In this document: positions 1-8,739 of the stretch, piece after piece
How the letters are laid out: every line of letters starts with the position of its first letter
Numbering within the stretch: the first letter of the stretch is position 1
From: Litorivita sp050633545
Lineage (GTDB): Bacteria > Pseudomonadota > Alphaproteobacteria > Rhodobacterales > Rhodobacteraceae
Reading direction: 5' to 3'
Assembly (NCBI GenBank): GCA_050633545.1
Contig: JBOEGS010000002.1
Coordinates: 62,001-126,000 of the forward strand
Length of the DNA: 64,000 nucleotides
The notes under the pieces: generated by a model
Database searches by the model: none
The model's input: the letters and a program-made list of their open reading frames with translations, nothing else
What the model was told of the DNA's origin: nothing
Translations under genes and position numbers: made by a program

Positions 1-1249
1 CGGTCACCTTGGGCAAATAGCCTTGCTCGACCACCCGCGCCGAAGGCCGCGCCGGCACCACGGGGGCCAAGGGCGAGCGATAGATGCTGTCGGCGCTGGC
101 AAAATCCGGCCCCGCTGCAATCAAAACCGCCCCGCCGCGGCGCACGTAATTGGCGACATTCTCCAAATAGAGCGAAGGCAAAAGCCCGCGCCGTTTGTAG
201 CGGTCAAAGATGATCAGGTCGAAATCATCGATCTTTTCGAGGAACAATTCGCGCGTCGGAAAGGCGATCAGCGACAATTCCGCCACCGGCACCCCGTCTT
301 GTTTTTCCATCGGGCGCAGGATGGTGAAATGCACCAGATCGACAGAGCTGTCCGATTTGAGCAGATTGCGCCATGTGCGCCCGCCCGGATGCGGCTCTCC
401 GCTGACCAGCAAAACGCGCAAACGGTCGCGCATTCCGTTGATCTGCACCAAGGCGGCATTGTTGCGCGCGGTCAATTCGCCCGCGACCTCGGGCACCGAA
501 AAGCGGATCACATTGCGCCCGCCGTGCTCCAAGGTGATCGGCAATTCGATCATCTGCCCCACGGGCAGGACAAAGCGCTGCGGCTCGGCCCCGTCGATGG
601 CAATGTCCAAAGGCGCCGATGTCACCCCTTCGGGCGCCGCGCCGCTGTCCTCGATGCGCAGCTTGAGCGTCACCGGCTCGCCCAAAATCGCATAGGCAGG
701 AGCGGCCTCGACGATCAACCGGCGGTCCCAATCCTCGGGCGTGCCCGACAACAACAGATGCATCGGCGCGGGCAGATCGGGCGCGCGGTCCACGTCATGC
801 ACCCGCCCGTCCGACAGCGCCACGATCCCCGCGATACGCCCGCGCGGCTCCTCGGCCAAGGCTTCGGCCAAGGCCCCCATCAACCGCGTGCCCTCGTCGC
901 CCTGCCCGTCCGGCACGGTGATCCGGCGCAATTCGGTATTGCCGCGCGCCTCGATCCGCGCCGCCAGAGCATCCGCCGCCGCCGCCGTTTGCGCGGCGCG
1001 GGTGGAAAGCTTCTGACTGGCGCTTTCATCCTCCAGCATCAAGACGATATCGGACAGCGGCGCGCGTTCTTCTTGTTGCATCACCGGCCCCGTCAGCGCC
1101 GCCAGAACCACCAGCATCGCCAGAGCGCGCAAGGCCCATCCGGCCAATCCGCGCGCCAAGGCCAGCGCCACCACCGCCGCGCTCAACACAGCCAGAACCG
1201 CGATCAAAGCCCAAGGCAGCAGCGGCGCAAACAGCAATGTATTGGTCAT
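1..1249 (-). CDS. Large membrane protein of the MoxR/DUF58 cluster (C-terminus beyond window)
   Basis: The 416 N-terminal residues are present; the rest lies off the left edge. The ATG at 1249 has AGGAG seven bases upstream and sits 10 bases after the stop of the DUF4159 gene, so it is the last visible gene of a moxR-DUF58-DUF4159 operon. Two hydrophobic segments (about residues 4-32 and 38-55) precede a region resembling a VWA fold (IVLMLEDESAS, IVALSDGR) and a beta-rich middle. Near residue 350 a Rossmann-like stretch begins (DLIIFDRYKRR, GGAVLIAAGPD), as in class I glutamine amidotransferase-like domains of this cluster's membrane proteins. Its function is unknown; a role in an envelope complex remodelled by MoxR is inference. 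Confidence 0.8.
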   Translation of the reverse strand, partial: MTNTLLFAPLLPWALIAVLAVLSAAVVALALARGLAGWALRALAMLVVLAALTGPVMQQEERAPLSDIVLMLEDESASQKLSTRAAQTAAAADALAARIEARGNTELRRITVPDGQGDEGTRLMGALAEALAEEPRGRIAGIVALSDGRVHDVDRAPDLPAPMHLLLSGTPEDWDRRLIVEAAPAYAILGEPVTLKLRIEDSGAAPEGVTSAPLDIAIDGAEPQRFVLPVGQMIELPITLEHGGRNVIRFSVPEVAGELTARNNAALVQINGMRDRLRVLLVSGEPHPGGRTWRNLLKSDSSVDLVHFTILRPMEKQDGVPVAELSLIAFPTRELFLEKIDDFDLIIFDRYKRRGLLPSLYLENVANYVRRGGAVLIAAGPDFASADSIYRSPLAPVVPARPSARVVEQGYLPKVT

Positions 1250-1259
1250 AGCGCGCTCC

Positions 1260-4052
1260 TCATTGCCCGAGCCGGTCCAGCAAGGCCGGCACATGGACCT
1301 GATCGGATTTGTAATTGCCAGTGAGCACATACATCACCAGATTGACCCCGAAGCGATGCGCAAGCTCGCGCTGGCGCTCGCCCGCAAACCCGCGCCCGAC
1401 GGGATAGAGCGGTTGCCCGTTCTCGCCCACCGCCCATGCCGCCGCCCAGTCATTGCCGCCGATCACCACCGGCGAGACGCCGTCATTAAGGTTGCGAAAC
1501 GGCATGCCTGCGATTTTCTCGGCATCCGCAGGCGCGGCCTCGACCCAGACCTCGCGGCTGAGCCAACGGCCAGGAAAATCCTGAAGCAAGTAGAACGCGC
1601 GGGTCAGCACATGATCGGCGGGCAAAGGCTCCAGCGGCGGAATATCCAAAGGCGCGGCCAGTTGTTGCAGCTTGCGCCCTGCGGGGCTGGCGCTGCCGTA
1701 GCGGGCGATATCGGCGTCGCGCGTATCGAACAAAATCATCCCGCCCGCGCGCAAATACCGGTTGAGCCGCGCATAGGCGGCGTCCGACGGCTGCGGCTGC
1801 TGCGGCGTGACCGGCCAGTAGAGCAGCGGATAAAACGCCAGTTCATCAACCTCCAGATCGACCCCTTTGGGCGTCGCCGGCTCGACCGATGTGCGGAAAT
1901 ACAAGGTTTCGGACAGGCCCAAAAGCCCCGCCCGCGCTGTCGCATCAATGCCCGCATCGCCCGTGATCACATGGGCCAGAACGATTTCGGCCGAGGCGTC
2001 TATCGCGGCCATGTCATTGCTGTCTTGCGCCTGCCCGCTTTGGGGCGCGGCAAAGGCCGTGAGGGCCAAAACCCCCGCCAAAAGTGCGGCTTTGGCGCCG
2101 GACGCGGGTTTGACACGCGCCGAAAAGAGCCGCCCCGACAGCGCCAAAGACGCCGCCACATCCGCAGCCAAAGCCAAAAGCGCCAGCGCCAAAAGCCAGC
2201 CGCCAAGCAGGACCGCAGGGCGGCGCTCCAATCCGGTGACCGCCACCGACGCAGGCCAGATCGCAGGCGCAAGCGCCGCCTCGCGGTCCAGAACGCTGCG
2301 CGCGATGCGGCGGCCCTCGCCCTCATAGAGGCCGGGGCGCAAATCGCGGCCCAAGGGCGCTTGCATCAAATCGGCACCGTCGACGCCCGCCAATGTGCCC
2401 GCCGCCGCGATGCGGCCAAAGGCATCGAGCACCTGCACCGGCTGCCATGTGCTGCCCGCCAAGGTTTCGGCCTGCGGCGCGGCCATGGCCGACAGCACCG
2501 CCAGCCGCTCCAGCATCTCGACAAACAATCCGGTCAGCGGCAGCGTCGACCATTCGGCATTGGCGGTGACATGGAAGAGCACCACCTGCCCGGCGCCCAA
2601 GGATTTGCGCGTCACCAAGGGGGTGCCATCGCTGAGCGCGGCAATGACGCGGGCGGCCAGATCGGGATCGGGCTGCGCGAGAACCTGCGCCGAGACGGTC
2701 ACCTCGGCGGGGATCGTCAGCCCCGCAAAGGGGCTGTCTGCGGCAAAAGGCGCAAGGGTTTTCGGCTCGCCCCAACTCATCGCGCCGCCCACCGAACGCC
2801 CGCCCGCGCGCAACCGCACCGGCATCAGCGCATCCTCGCGCGCGCGGCTGACATCGCTGCTTGCAAGGCGCGGACCGGCAAAGCGCAAGAGCAGCCCGCC
2901 GCGCTCGACCCACTCGGTCAGCTGCGCCGCCTCGGCAGGCGCCAAAGTGGCCACATCGGCCAGAATGATCACATCAGGATTGGCGGGCAGGATATCGGCC
3001 AGATCGCCCTCGATCATATCCGCCGACGGCTCCAGAGCGCGATCCAGATAATGGCGGGGCGACAAAAGCTCCATCCCCTCGCGGGCGCGCCCGCCGCCGA
3101 TAATGGCAATCTCGCGCCGGTGCAGGCTGTCATCCGACAAGGCCACCGCCCCCGCGCTGCGCAGGCCTTCGATCTCGAATCGCGTCAGCCGCGCGCGCAA
3201 TTCGGCGGGCAGGCTCAACTCGGCCTCGGCCTCCTGCGCGCCTGCGGCGAACTGCATCGGCACGCGGGCGAGGATTTGCGGATTGCCCGCCGGATCAAGC
3301 CCGTGCACCGCCACCGAAACCTCGCGCGCCCCCGCTGCGTCGCTGCGCAGCGCCCGAAGCGACAGCGCCGCGCCGTCGGGCGCCGCAGGGGTCATGCCCA
3401 AAACCGGCTGTGCGCTTTGATAGACGCGCAAGGCGCCGCGCGCGCCGAGCGCCGCGATCATATCGGCGCGGCCCGCACGCGCCAAACCGTCCGACATCCA
3501 GATGCTGTCGAAATTTCCCTCGGGCAAGCGCGCCAGCGCCGCTTTGATATCGTCCTCGCCCGCCTGCCACGGCAACGGCGCCATATTGCCGATCCCGCGC
3601 GCCACCTCGGCGGCGGGGGCAAACCGCGGCGCTTCACCGGCATCGGTCAGACGCAGATAGGCGGCGCGGCGTCCGGCGCGCGCGGCCTCGTCCAGAATGT
3701 CTTCCAAAAGCAAGGACTGCGCCCGCCACTGCGCCGCGCTCGCCCATGAGGCATCGAGCACCACCAACAGCGGCGCGCGGCTCGGCGCGCCCTCTTGCGC
3801 ACGCGGGTTGAGCACCGGCCCCGCCAACCCGATGATCACCGCCGCCACCGCCAGCATCCGCAGCAGCATGAGCCACCACGGGGTGCGATCCGCGACGCTA
3901 TCGGCGTCCTTGAGGCCAAGCAATAGCGCCACACCCGGAAAGCGGCGGCGCGTCGGCGCGGGCGGCACCGCGCGCAAGATCAGCCACAAGACCGGCAAGG
4001 CCACAAGCGCCGCCAAAAGCCAAGGCGCGGCAAATCCGACAGGTCCGATCAT
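1260..4052 (-). CDS. BatA N-terminal / DUF4159 membrane protein
   Basis: A 930-residue protein. Residues 1-90 form the BatA/aerotolerance N-terminal module: two hydrophobic helices around a basic PTRRRFPG loop and a TPWWLMLLRML segment. A VWA-like region follows (LLVVLDASWAS), then a long middle. Two further hydrophobic helices lie around residues 620-680, and the C-terminal about 200 residues are DUF4159 (LEVDELAFYPLLYWP, RAGGMILFDTRD). The ATG at 4052 overlaps the TGA of the DUF58 gene (ATGA), so the two are translationally coupled; longer upstream starts would run into that gene. The protein probably sits in the cytoplasmic membrane with MoxR and the DUF58 protein. What it does is not known. 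Confidence 0.88.
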   Translation of the reverse strand: MIGPVGFAAPWLLAALVALPVLWLILRAVPPAPTRRRFPGVALLLGLKDADSVADRTPWWLMLLRMLAVAAVIIGLAGPVLNPRAQEGAPSRAPLLVVLDASWASAAQWRAQSLLLEDILDEAARAGRRAAYLRLTDAGEAPRFAPAAEVARGIGNMAPLPWQAGEDDIKAALARLPEGNFDSIWMSDGLARAGRADMIAALGARGALRVYQSAQPVLGMTPAAPDGAALSLRALRSDAAGAREVSVAVHGLDPAGNPQILARVPMQFAAGAQEAEAELSLPAELRARLTRFEIEGLRSAGAVALSDDSLHRREIAIIGGGRAREGMELLSPRHYLDRALEPSADMIEGDLADILPANPDVIILADVATLAPAEAAQLTEWVERGGLLLRFAGPRLASSDVSRAREDALMPVRLRAGGRSVGGAMSWGEPKTLAPFAADSPFAGLTIPAEVTVSAQVLAQPDPDLAARVIAALSDGTPLVTRKSLGAGQVVLFHVTANAEWSTLPLTGLFVEMLERLAVLSAMAAPQAETLAGSTWQPVQVLDAFGRIAAAGTLAGVDGADLMQAPLGRDLRPGLYEGEGRRIARSVLDREAALAPAIWPASVAVTGLERRPAVLLGGWLLALALLALAADVAASLALSGRLFSARVKPASGAKAALLAGVLALTAFAAPQSGQAQDSNDMAAIDASAEIVLAHVITGDAGIDATARAGLLGLSETLYFRTSVEPATPKGVDLEVDELAFYPLLYWPVTPQQPQPSDAAYARLNRYLRAGGMILFDTRDADIARYGSASPAGRKLQQLAAPLDIPPLEPLPADHVLTRAFYLLQDFPGRWLSREVWVEAAPADAEKIAGMPFRNLNDGVSPVVIGGNDWAAAWAVGENGQPLYPVGRGFAGERQRELAHRFGVNLVMYVLTGNYKSDQVHVPALLDRLGQ

Positions 4053-4930
4053 GCCGCCCCCCGATCCAGCGCGCGGTAAAGCCACAGCAGCGCCGCCTGC
4101 GCCGACGCATCCGTGTGATGGGTATGAAATTGCCAACCCGTGCGCGCACAAAGATCGCCAAGCTCGGCCTTGCGCGCCGCCAGCCGCTCCAGATAGCGCC
4201 CGCGCAAATCGCCCGCCTTGAGGGTCTCATGCGCCACGCTGCCGCCGATGCTCTCGAAAATCGTGCGCCCGCGATAGGGGAAGGCCTCTTCGGCGGGGTC
4301 GAGCACCTGTAGCAACACGCCGCGCACGCCGCGATCGGCGGCTTTGGTCAGCGCGAGTTTGACCTCGCCCAGATCGCCCATGAAATCCGACAGAAAAACC
4401 GCCCGCGCATTGGGGATCATGGCGCGGCTTTCGGGCGTGCCGAAATCGGCCTCGTCAGGGCGCGAGAAAAACTCGGCCAGCCGCAAAATCTGGTTCTTGC
4501 CGCGGCGCGGGGGCAAAAGCGTGCCGGTCAATCCGACCCGCTCGCCGCCGCGCACCAAAAGCACCGCCAAGGCCAAAGCCAACAGCCGCGCGCGGTCGAT
4601 CTTTTCGGGGTGGCCATCGGCAGAGGTGAATTGCATCGAAGCGGCCTGATCGACCCAGAGCATCACGCTTTGCGCAATCTGCCATTCGCGTTCGCGCACG
4701 AAGCGCTCGTCCCCGCGCGCCGAGCGGCGCCAGTCGATCATCCGCGTGGAATCGCCCTGTTGCTCGGGGCGGTATTGCCAAAAATCATCGCCCATGCCCG
4801 CCCGCCTGCGGCCATGATCACCCAATAATACCGTGCCCGCCAATTGCTCGGCCCGCGCCAGCAGGGGCGGAAACCGCGCCGCCTGCGTCTCGGCGCGCGC
4901 GCGCAACATCTGGGGGGCGCTATCGCTCAC
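4049..4930 (-). CDS. DUF58 family protein
   Basis: A 293-residue DUF58 protein. The family signature is visible as DDFWQYRPEQQGDSTRMIDWRRSAR at about residues 60-85, split here by the invariant Asp-Trp, followed by a VWA-like fold (SVMLWVDQAASM) with a degenerate MIDAS. I chose GTG 4930 as start: it overlaps the moxR stop as GTGA, and the sequence upstream in this frame belongs to moxR. DUF58 proteins typically accompany MoxR ATPases and are thought to be recruited by them. The next gene downstream overlaps it by four bases. It has no signal peptide and no membrane segment. Confidence 0.9.
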   Translation of the reverse strand: MSDSAPQMLRARAETQAARFPPLLARAEQLAGTVLLGDHGRRRAGMGDDFWQYRPEQQGDSTRMIDWRRSARGDERFVREREWQIAQSVMLWVDQAASMQFTSADGHPEKIDRARLLALALAVLLVRGGERVGLTGTLLPPRRGKNQILRLAEFFSRPDEADFGTPESRAMIPNARAVFLSDFMGDLGEVKLALTKAADRGVRGVLLQVLDPAEEAFPYRGRTIFESIGGSVAHETLKAGDLRGRYLERLAARKAELGDLCARTGWQFHTHHTDASAQAALLWLYRALDRGAA

Positions 4931-5967
4931 GCGGCGGCCTCGCTCCGGCCAAGCTGCGCGGCGGTTTGCGCGATCAGATCGGCAAGGCTGTCGCCGCGCG
5001 CCCGCGCCGCGAAATTCAGCGCCATCCGGTGGATCAGCACCGGTTCGGCCATAGCAATCACATCTTCGGCCGAAGGCGCCAAACGCCCCTCGAGCATCGC
5101 CCGCGCCCGCACCGTCATCATCAAGGCCTGCGCCGCCCGCGGCCCTGGCCCCCACGCCACGGTTTCGCGCACCCGCTCGGAGGCCGACGCATCATCGGGG
5201 CGGAAGGCGCGCACCAGATCGAGGATCATCTCCACCACGCTTTCGCCCACCGGCATTTGCCGCAACAAGGCCTGCGCCGCGAGCAATTCATCAGCGGTAA
5301 AGACCGCATGGGCCTCGCCCTCCGCCGCGCCCGTGGTCGAGAGCAAAATATCGCGTTCGGTGTCGCGGTCCGGATAGGCCACGTTGATTTGCACCAAAAA
5401 CCGGTCAAGCTGCGCCTCGGGCAAAGGGTATGTGCCCTCTTGCTCGATCGGGTTTTGCGTGGCCAAGACGTGGAAGGGCACGCCAAGCGGGCGATCCTCG
5501 CCCGCCACGGTCACGCGTTTTTCCTGCATCGCCTGCAACAGCGCCGATTGGGTGCGCGGGCTGGCGCGGTTGATCTCGTCGGCCATCAGAAGCTGGCAAA
5601 ACACCGGACCGGGCACAAAGCGGAAGTTGCGCGTGCCGTCCTTGGCCTTTTCCAACACCTCGGAGCCGAGGATATCGGCGGGCATCAAATCGGGGGTGAA
5701 CTGGATGCGCGAGCCGTCCAGCCCCATCACCGTGCTGAGCGTTTCGACAAGCCGCGTTTTGCCCAAACCGGGAAGGCCGATCAAAAGCGCATGACCACCG
5801 CACAAAAGGGCCGAAAGCGTCAGGTCGACAACCTGTTCTTGCCCGATGAACCGCGCGGTGATCGAGGCTTTGGCCTCGGCCAGTTTCGCCTCCAAGGCTT
5901 CGATCTGCGGCACCAGATCGGCCGGCTCTATCGTCGCGGCTGTCTCGGCGGACCTGTTGGCAGACAT
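4927..5967 (-). CDS. MoxR family AAA+ ATPase
   Basis: A 346-residue AAA+ ATPase of the MoxR family. Walker A is GLPGLGKT (about residues 64-71), Walker B is MADEINRA, and the sensor-like ATQNPIEQEGTYPLPEAQLD stretch is typical of MoxR. The C-terminal AAA lid is present. The ATG at 5967 has GAGGAG eight bases upstream. It heads a minus-strand operon with DUF58, DUF4159 and a further membrane protein, each linked by overlap or a 10-base gap. MoxR proteins act as chaperone-like remodellers of VWA-domain partners; the client here is unknown but is presumably encoded in the same operon. Confidence 0.93.
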   Translation of the reverse strand: MSANRSAETAATIEPADLVPQIEALEAKLAEAKASITARFIGQEQVVDLTLSALLCGGHALLIGLPGLGKTRLVETLSTVMGLDGSRIQFTPDLMPADILGSEVLEKAKDGTRNFRFVPGPVFCQLLMADEINRASPRTQSALLQAMQEKRVTVAGEDRPLGVPFHVLATQNPIEQEGTYPLPEAQLDRFLVQINVAYPDRDTERDILLSTTGAAEGEAHAVFTADELLAAQALLRQMPVGESVVEMILDLVRAFRPDDASASERVRETVAWGPGPRAAQALMMTVRARAMLEGRLAPSAEDVIAMAEPVLIHRMALNFAARARGDSLADLIAQTAAQLGRSEAAA

Positions 5968-6054
5968 GGCAAAACTCCTCAGTGACCTATATGCTTTGAT
6001 GTGACTGTATCGTGCAAACTGCAAATGACAAAAGCAATGAGGGGACAAAATACC

Positions 6055-6660
6055 GTGACCGAGACCAAAGCAGCCCCATCCGCCGAAGGAATCGCCGCCG
6101 CCGCCCGTGCCGCCGCTGGCAAAACCGGTGCGAAAAAGCGCGGACTTCCGCCCGTGCACCTGTGGAATCCGCCGTTTTGCGGTGATCTGGACATGCGCAT
6201 CGCCCGCGACGGGACGTGGTTCTACCTTGGCACGCCCATCGGGCGGCCCGAGTTGGTCAAACTGTTTTCCACCATCCTGCGACGCGACGGGGATGACTAT
6301 TTTTTGGTCACTCCGGTCGAAAAGGTCGGAATCACCGTCGATGACGCGCCTTTCGTGGGCGTGGATTTCACCGCCGCCGGTGCAGGCCGCGAACAGGTTT
6401 TGACCTTCGAGACCAATCTGGGCGAAACCGCCGTGGCAGGCCCCGAGCACCCGATCCGCGTTGTGCGCGACGCGGCGGGCGAGCCCTCGCCCTATGTGCT
6501 GATCCGCGCCAACCTCGAGGCGCTGATCGACCGCAAAAGCTTTTACCGTCTGGTCGAGATCGGCGCGCGCGAAACCATCGGCGAGACCGAATGGTTCGGC
6601 CTCTGGTCGGGCGGCGAATTTTTCCCCATAATCGAAAGCCGCGAGTTGCCCGAGGACTAA
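6055..6660 (+). CDS. DUF1285 domain protein
   Basis: A 201-residue protein of the DUF1285 family, whose function is not established. The core runs from PPVHLWNPPFCGDLDMRIA to the C-terminal SFYRLVEIGARETIG and FGLWSGGEFFPI segments, all characteristic of the family. I place the start at GTG 6055 because GAGGGGA at 6039-6045 lies nine bases upstream; in-frame codons further up are less well supported. The gene diverges from moxR and its stop is three bases before the next gene, so the two are probably co-transcribed. The N-terminal 35 residues are Ala/Lys-rich and likely disordered. Confidence 0.87.
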   Translation: MTETKAAPSAEGIAAAARAAAGKTGAKKRGLPPVHLWNPPFCGDLDMRIARDGTWFYLGTPIGRPELVKLFSTILRRDGDDYFLVTPVEKVGITVDDAPFVGVDFTAAGAGREQVLTFETNLGETAVAGPEHPIRVVRDAAGEPSPYVLIRANLEALIDRKSFYRLVEIGARETIGETEWFGLWSGGEFFPIIESRELPED

Positions 6661-6663
6661 CCC

Positions 6664-7446
6664 ATGCCGAAATTTGCCGCCAACCTGTCCTTTTTGTTCA
6701 AGGAGGGCCCGTTTATCGAGCGGTTCTCGGCGGCCATGGCGGCGGGGTTTGATGCGGTCGAGGTTCTGTTTCCCTATGACGAGCCCGCCAAAGACATCAT
6801 CGAGGTGCTGCGCATCACCGGATTGCCAATGGCGTTGATCAACACGCCGCCGCCCAATTACACAGGCGGGCCGCGCGGCTTTGCCGCCACCATCGGCGGG
6901 CAGGAGCGGTTTGAGCATGATTTCCGCCGCTCTTTGCGCTTTGCCGATGCGCTCGGCGCGCGGCATTTGCACATCATGGCGGGCGTGGCCGAGGGGGACG
7001 CGGCCCATGAAACCTTTGTGCAAAATCTACGCTGGGCCGCGGGTTTTGCCGAAGCCAGATCGCCCGAGCGCCGCCTGACCATCGAGCCGATCAATACCGT
7101 CGATATGCCCGGCTATTTCCTCAACGATTTCGATCAGGCGGCGCAGATTCTCGACGAGGTGGGCGCGCCCAATCTGGGGCTGCAATTCGATACATACCAC
7201 GCCCATAAGATCACCGGCGACATGCCCGCCACTTGGGCCAGACACGGCCACCGCGCGCTGCATATCCAGATCGCCGATCCCGACGGGCGCCGCGAACCCG
7301 TGGCGGGCGCGATCGATTATCCCGCCTTCTTCGCCCGGCTCGACGCCGAAGGCTACGCCGGATATGTCAGCGCCGAATACAACCCGCGCAAAACCACCGA
7401 AGCGGGGCTGAAATGGCTCAAAGAGGCCAAAGCCGCGGTGGATTGA
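6664..7446 (+). CDS. hyi: Hydroxypyruvate isomerase-like TIM-barrel protein
   Basis: A 260-residue xylose isomerase-like TIM barrel of the hydroxypyruvate isomerase family, which interconverts hydroxypyruvate and tartronate semialdehyde. The two conserved acidic residues expected for general acid-base chemistry are seen as Glu141 in TIEPIN and Glu238 in SAEYNP, and the metal-ligand region reads QFDTYHAHK. The length matches the family. It starts three bases after the DUF1285 stop. No glyoxylate carboligase or tartronate semialdehyde reductase gene is next to it, so the substrate could also be another 2-keto sugar, as for the related OtnI proteins. Confidence 0.85.
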   Translation: MPKFAANLSFLFKEGPFIERFSAAMAAGFDAVEVLFPYDEPAKDIIEVLRITGLPMALINTPPPNYTGGPRGFAATIGGQERFEHDFRRSLRFADALGARHLHIMAGVAEGDAAHETFVQNLRWAAGFAEARSPERRLTIEPINTVDMPGYFLNDFDQAAQILDEVGAPNLGLQFDTYHAHKITGDMPATWARHGHRALHIQIADPDGRREPVAGAIDYPAFFARLDAEGYAGYVSAEYNPRKTTEAGLKWLKEAKAAVD

Positions 7447-7480
7447 TCCGCCGAAGTTTTTCCCATCCGCCTGAACCCTG

Positions 7481-7498
7481 CTGACAGGATGCTGTCAG
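7481..7498. promoter_or_regulatory. Perfect inverted repeat upstream of the VOC-WYL pair
   Basis: CTGACAG and CTGTCAG form a perfect 7-bp inverted repeat separated by GATG. It lies about 58 bases upstream of the VOC gene, which is followed by a WYL-type regulator. The position suggests an operator, perhaps for that regulator; this is inference from layout only. It has no T-run on either strand, which argues against a terminator. Confidence 0.5.
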
Positions 7499-7556
7499 TA
7501 GGGGGGTGTTAGACAGGCTTCATCGACAACGATGTAACCTCGATAGGAGAGACACA

Positions 7557-7940
7557 ATGACCAATGAGCGAGACGCAATTGTTTGGGGCGAAATCCCCGT
7601 ATCCGACCTTGCCGCCGCAACCGCCTTCTACAGCGCGGCCATGAATGTGCCGCTGAGCATCACCGAAGACATGGGACCGATGAAAATGACCGTCTTTCCC
7701 TATGCGGGCGGCGAGGGCGTATCGGGGCATCTGGTCGAAGGCAACCCTGCCAAAGACGGCCAAGGCCCTGTTTTGCATATCCTTATCCAAGGCACCTTGG
7801 CCGAGGCCGCGCAGCGCCTGCGCGCCGCAGGGGGCGAGACGGACGCGGTGGAATATCCGGTTCCCTCGGGCAAATTCATCTATGCACGCGACCTCGACGG
7901 CAATAGGTTCGGCCTATATGTGAGCCACACTGCGCGCTGA
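7557..7940 (+). CDS. VOC (glyoxalase/bleomycin resistance) family protein
   Basis: A 127-residue single-subunit VOC protein made of two beta-alpha-beta-beta-beta modules, beginning IVWGEIPVSDLAAATAFYS and ending GKFIYARDLDGNRFGLYV. ATG 7557 follows TAGGAGAG by seven bases. Such small VOC proteins are usually dimeric metal-binding enzymes or binding proteins; no substrate can be assigned. The gene is 30 bases upstream of a WYL regulator gene on the same strand and downstream of a perfect 7-bp inverted repeat, so the pair looks like a self-contained regulated unit. Confidence 0.85.
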   Translation: MTNERDAIVWGEIPVSDLAAATAFYSAAMNVPLSITEDMGPMKMTVFPYAGGEGVSGHLVEGNPAKDGQGPVLHILIQGTLAEAAQRLRAAGGETDAVEYPVPSGKFIYARDLDGNRFGLYVSHTAR

Positions 7941-7970
7941 TCCGCAGAGCCTGATGCGAGAGGAGACACC

Positions 7971-8690
7971 ATGCGCCGCGCCGACCGCCTTTTCCAGATC
8001 GTGCAATATCTGCGAGGCGGGCGGCTGCTGACAGCGGCGATGCTCGCCGAGAGGCTGGAGGTCACGCCGCGGACGATTTACCGCGACGTGGCCGACCTCA
8101 TTGGGTCGGGCGTTCCCATCGACGGCGAGGCAGGCGTCGGATATCTGATGCGCGAGGGGTATGATGTGCCGCCCTTGATGTTCACCAATGACGAGATCGC
8201 CGCCCTGACGGCGGGGGCGCGGATGATCCGCGCATGGGGCGGGGCGGGCATGGCCTCTGCCGCCGAGGAGGCTTTGGTCAAGATCAACGCCGTCTTGCCC
8301 GACGCGGCGCGCGCACGCGCCGACGCGGTGCGCATCCATGCATTTCAACCCACCGAGATGACGCCCGCGCTGCGCGCGCGGCTCGATGATCTGGAGCGCG
8401 CTATTGAGGCCCGCAGGCGGCTACATTTTGCCTATACGCGCGCCGACGGCACCCCCAGCACCCGTATCGTGCGCCCTGTGGGTCTGTATTTTTGGGGCAA
8501 GGTCTGGACCCTTGGCGCATGGTGCGAGACGCGCAATGATTTTCGCAGCTTTCGCATCGACCGCATCGCGCAGATGCAATCGGGCGAGGTGTTTCGCATC
8601 GAGCCGGACAAAAGCGCCGCCGCCTATTACGCGCGCCAACGCGCCAATCCCGACACAAACGGCGGCAAATCCATGGGCGAAATGATCTAG
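7971..8690 (+). CDS. YafY-type HTH/WYL transcriptional regulator
   Basis: A 239-residue regulator with an N-terminal winged HTH (residues 1-60, RADRLFQIVQYLRGG, LEVTPRTIYRDVADL) and a C-terminal WYL domain (RRRLHFAYTRADG, PVGLYFWGKVWTLGAWCETR). The WYL triad itself is degenerate: FWG-VWTLGAW replaces the usual pattern. AGGAGA lies five bases before the ATG. It follows the VOC gene and probably controls it, possibly through the palindrome at 7481-7498. The effector is unknown. Confidence 0.88.
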   Translation: MRRADRLFQIVQYLRGGRLLTAAMLAERLEVTPRTIYRDVADLIGSGVPIDGEAGVGYLMREGYDVPPLMFTNDEIAALTAGARMIRAWGGAGMASAAEEALVKINAVLPDAARARADAVRIHAFQPTEMTPALRARLDDLERAIEARRRLHFAYTRADGTPSTRIVRPVGLYFWGKVWTLGAWCETRNDFRSFRIDRIAQMQSGEVFRIEPDKSAAAYYARQRANPDTNGGKSMGEMI

Positions 8691-8739
8691 GCCAGCCGCC
8701 GCGCGCGCGCAGGGGCCGTTTAGGTGGACAAGCCGCGCC

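Noticed and set aside
1242..3749. Very long plus-strand open frame of more than 800 codons opposite the DUF4159 gene
   Set aside because: Its product is Arg/Gln/His-rich with no domain, and it mirrors a well-supported gene on the other strand; such shadows are common in GC-rich DNA. The same holds for 23-1324, 4966-5985 and 9244-10782.
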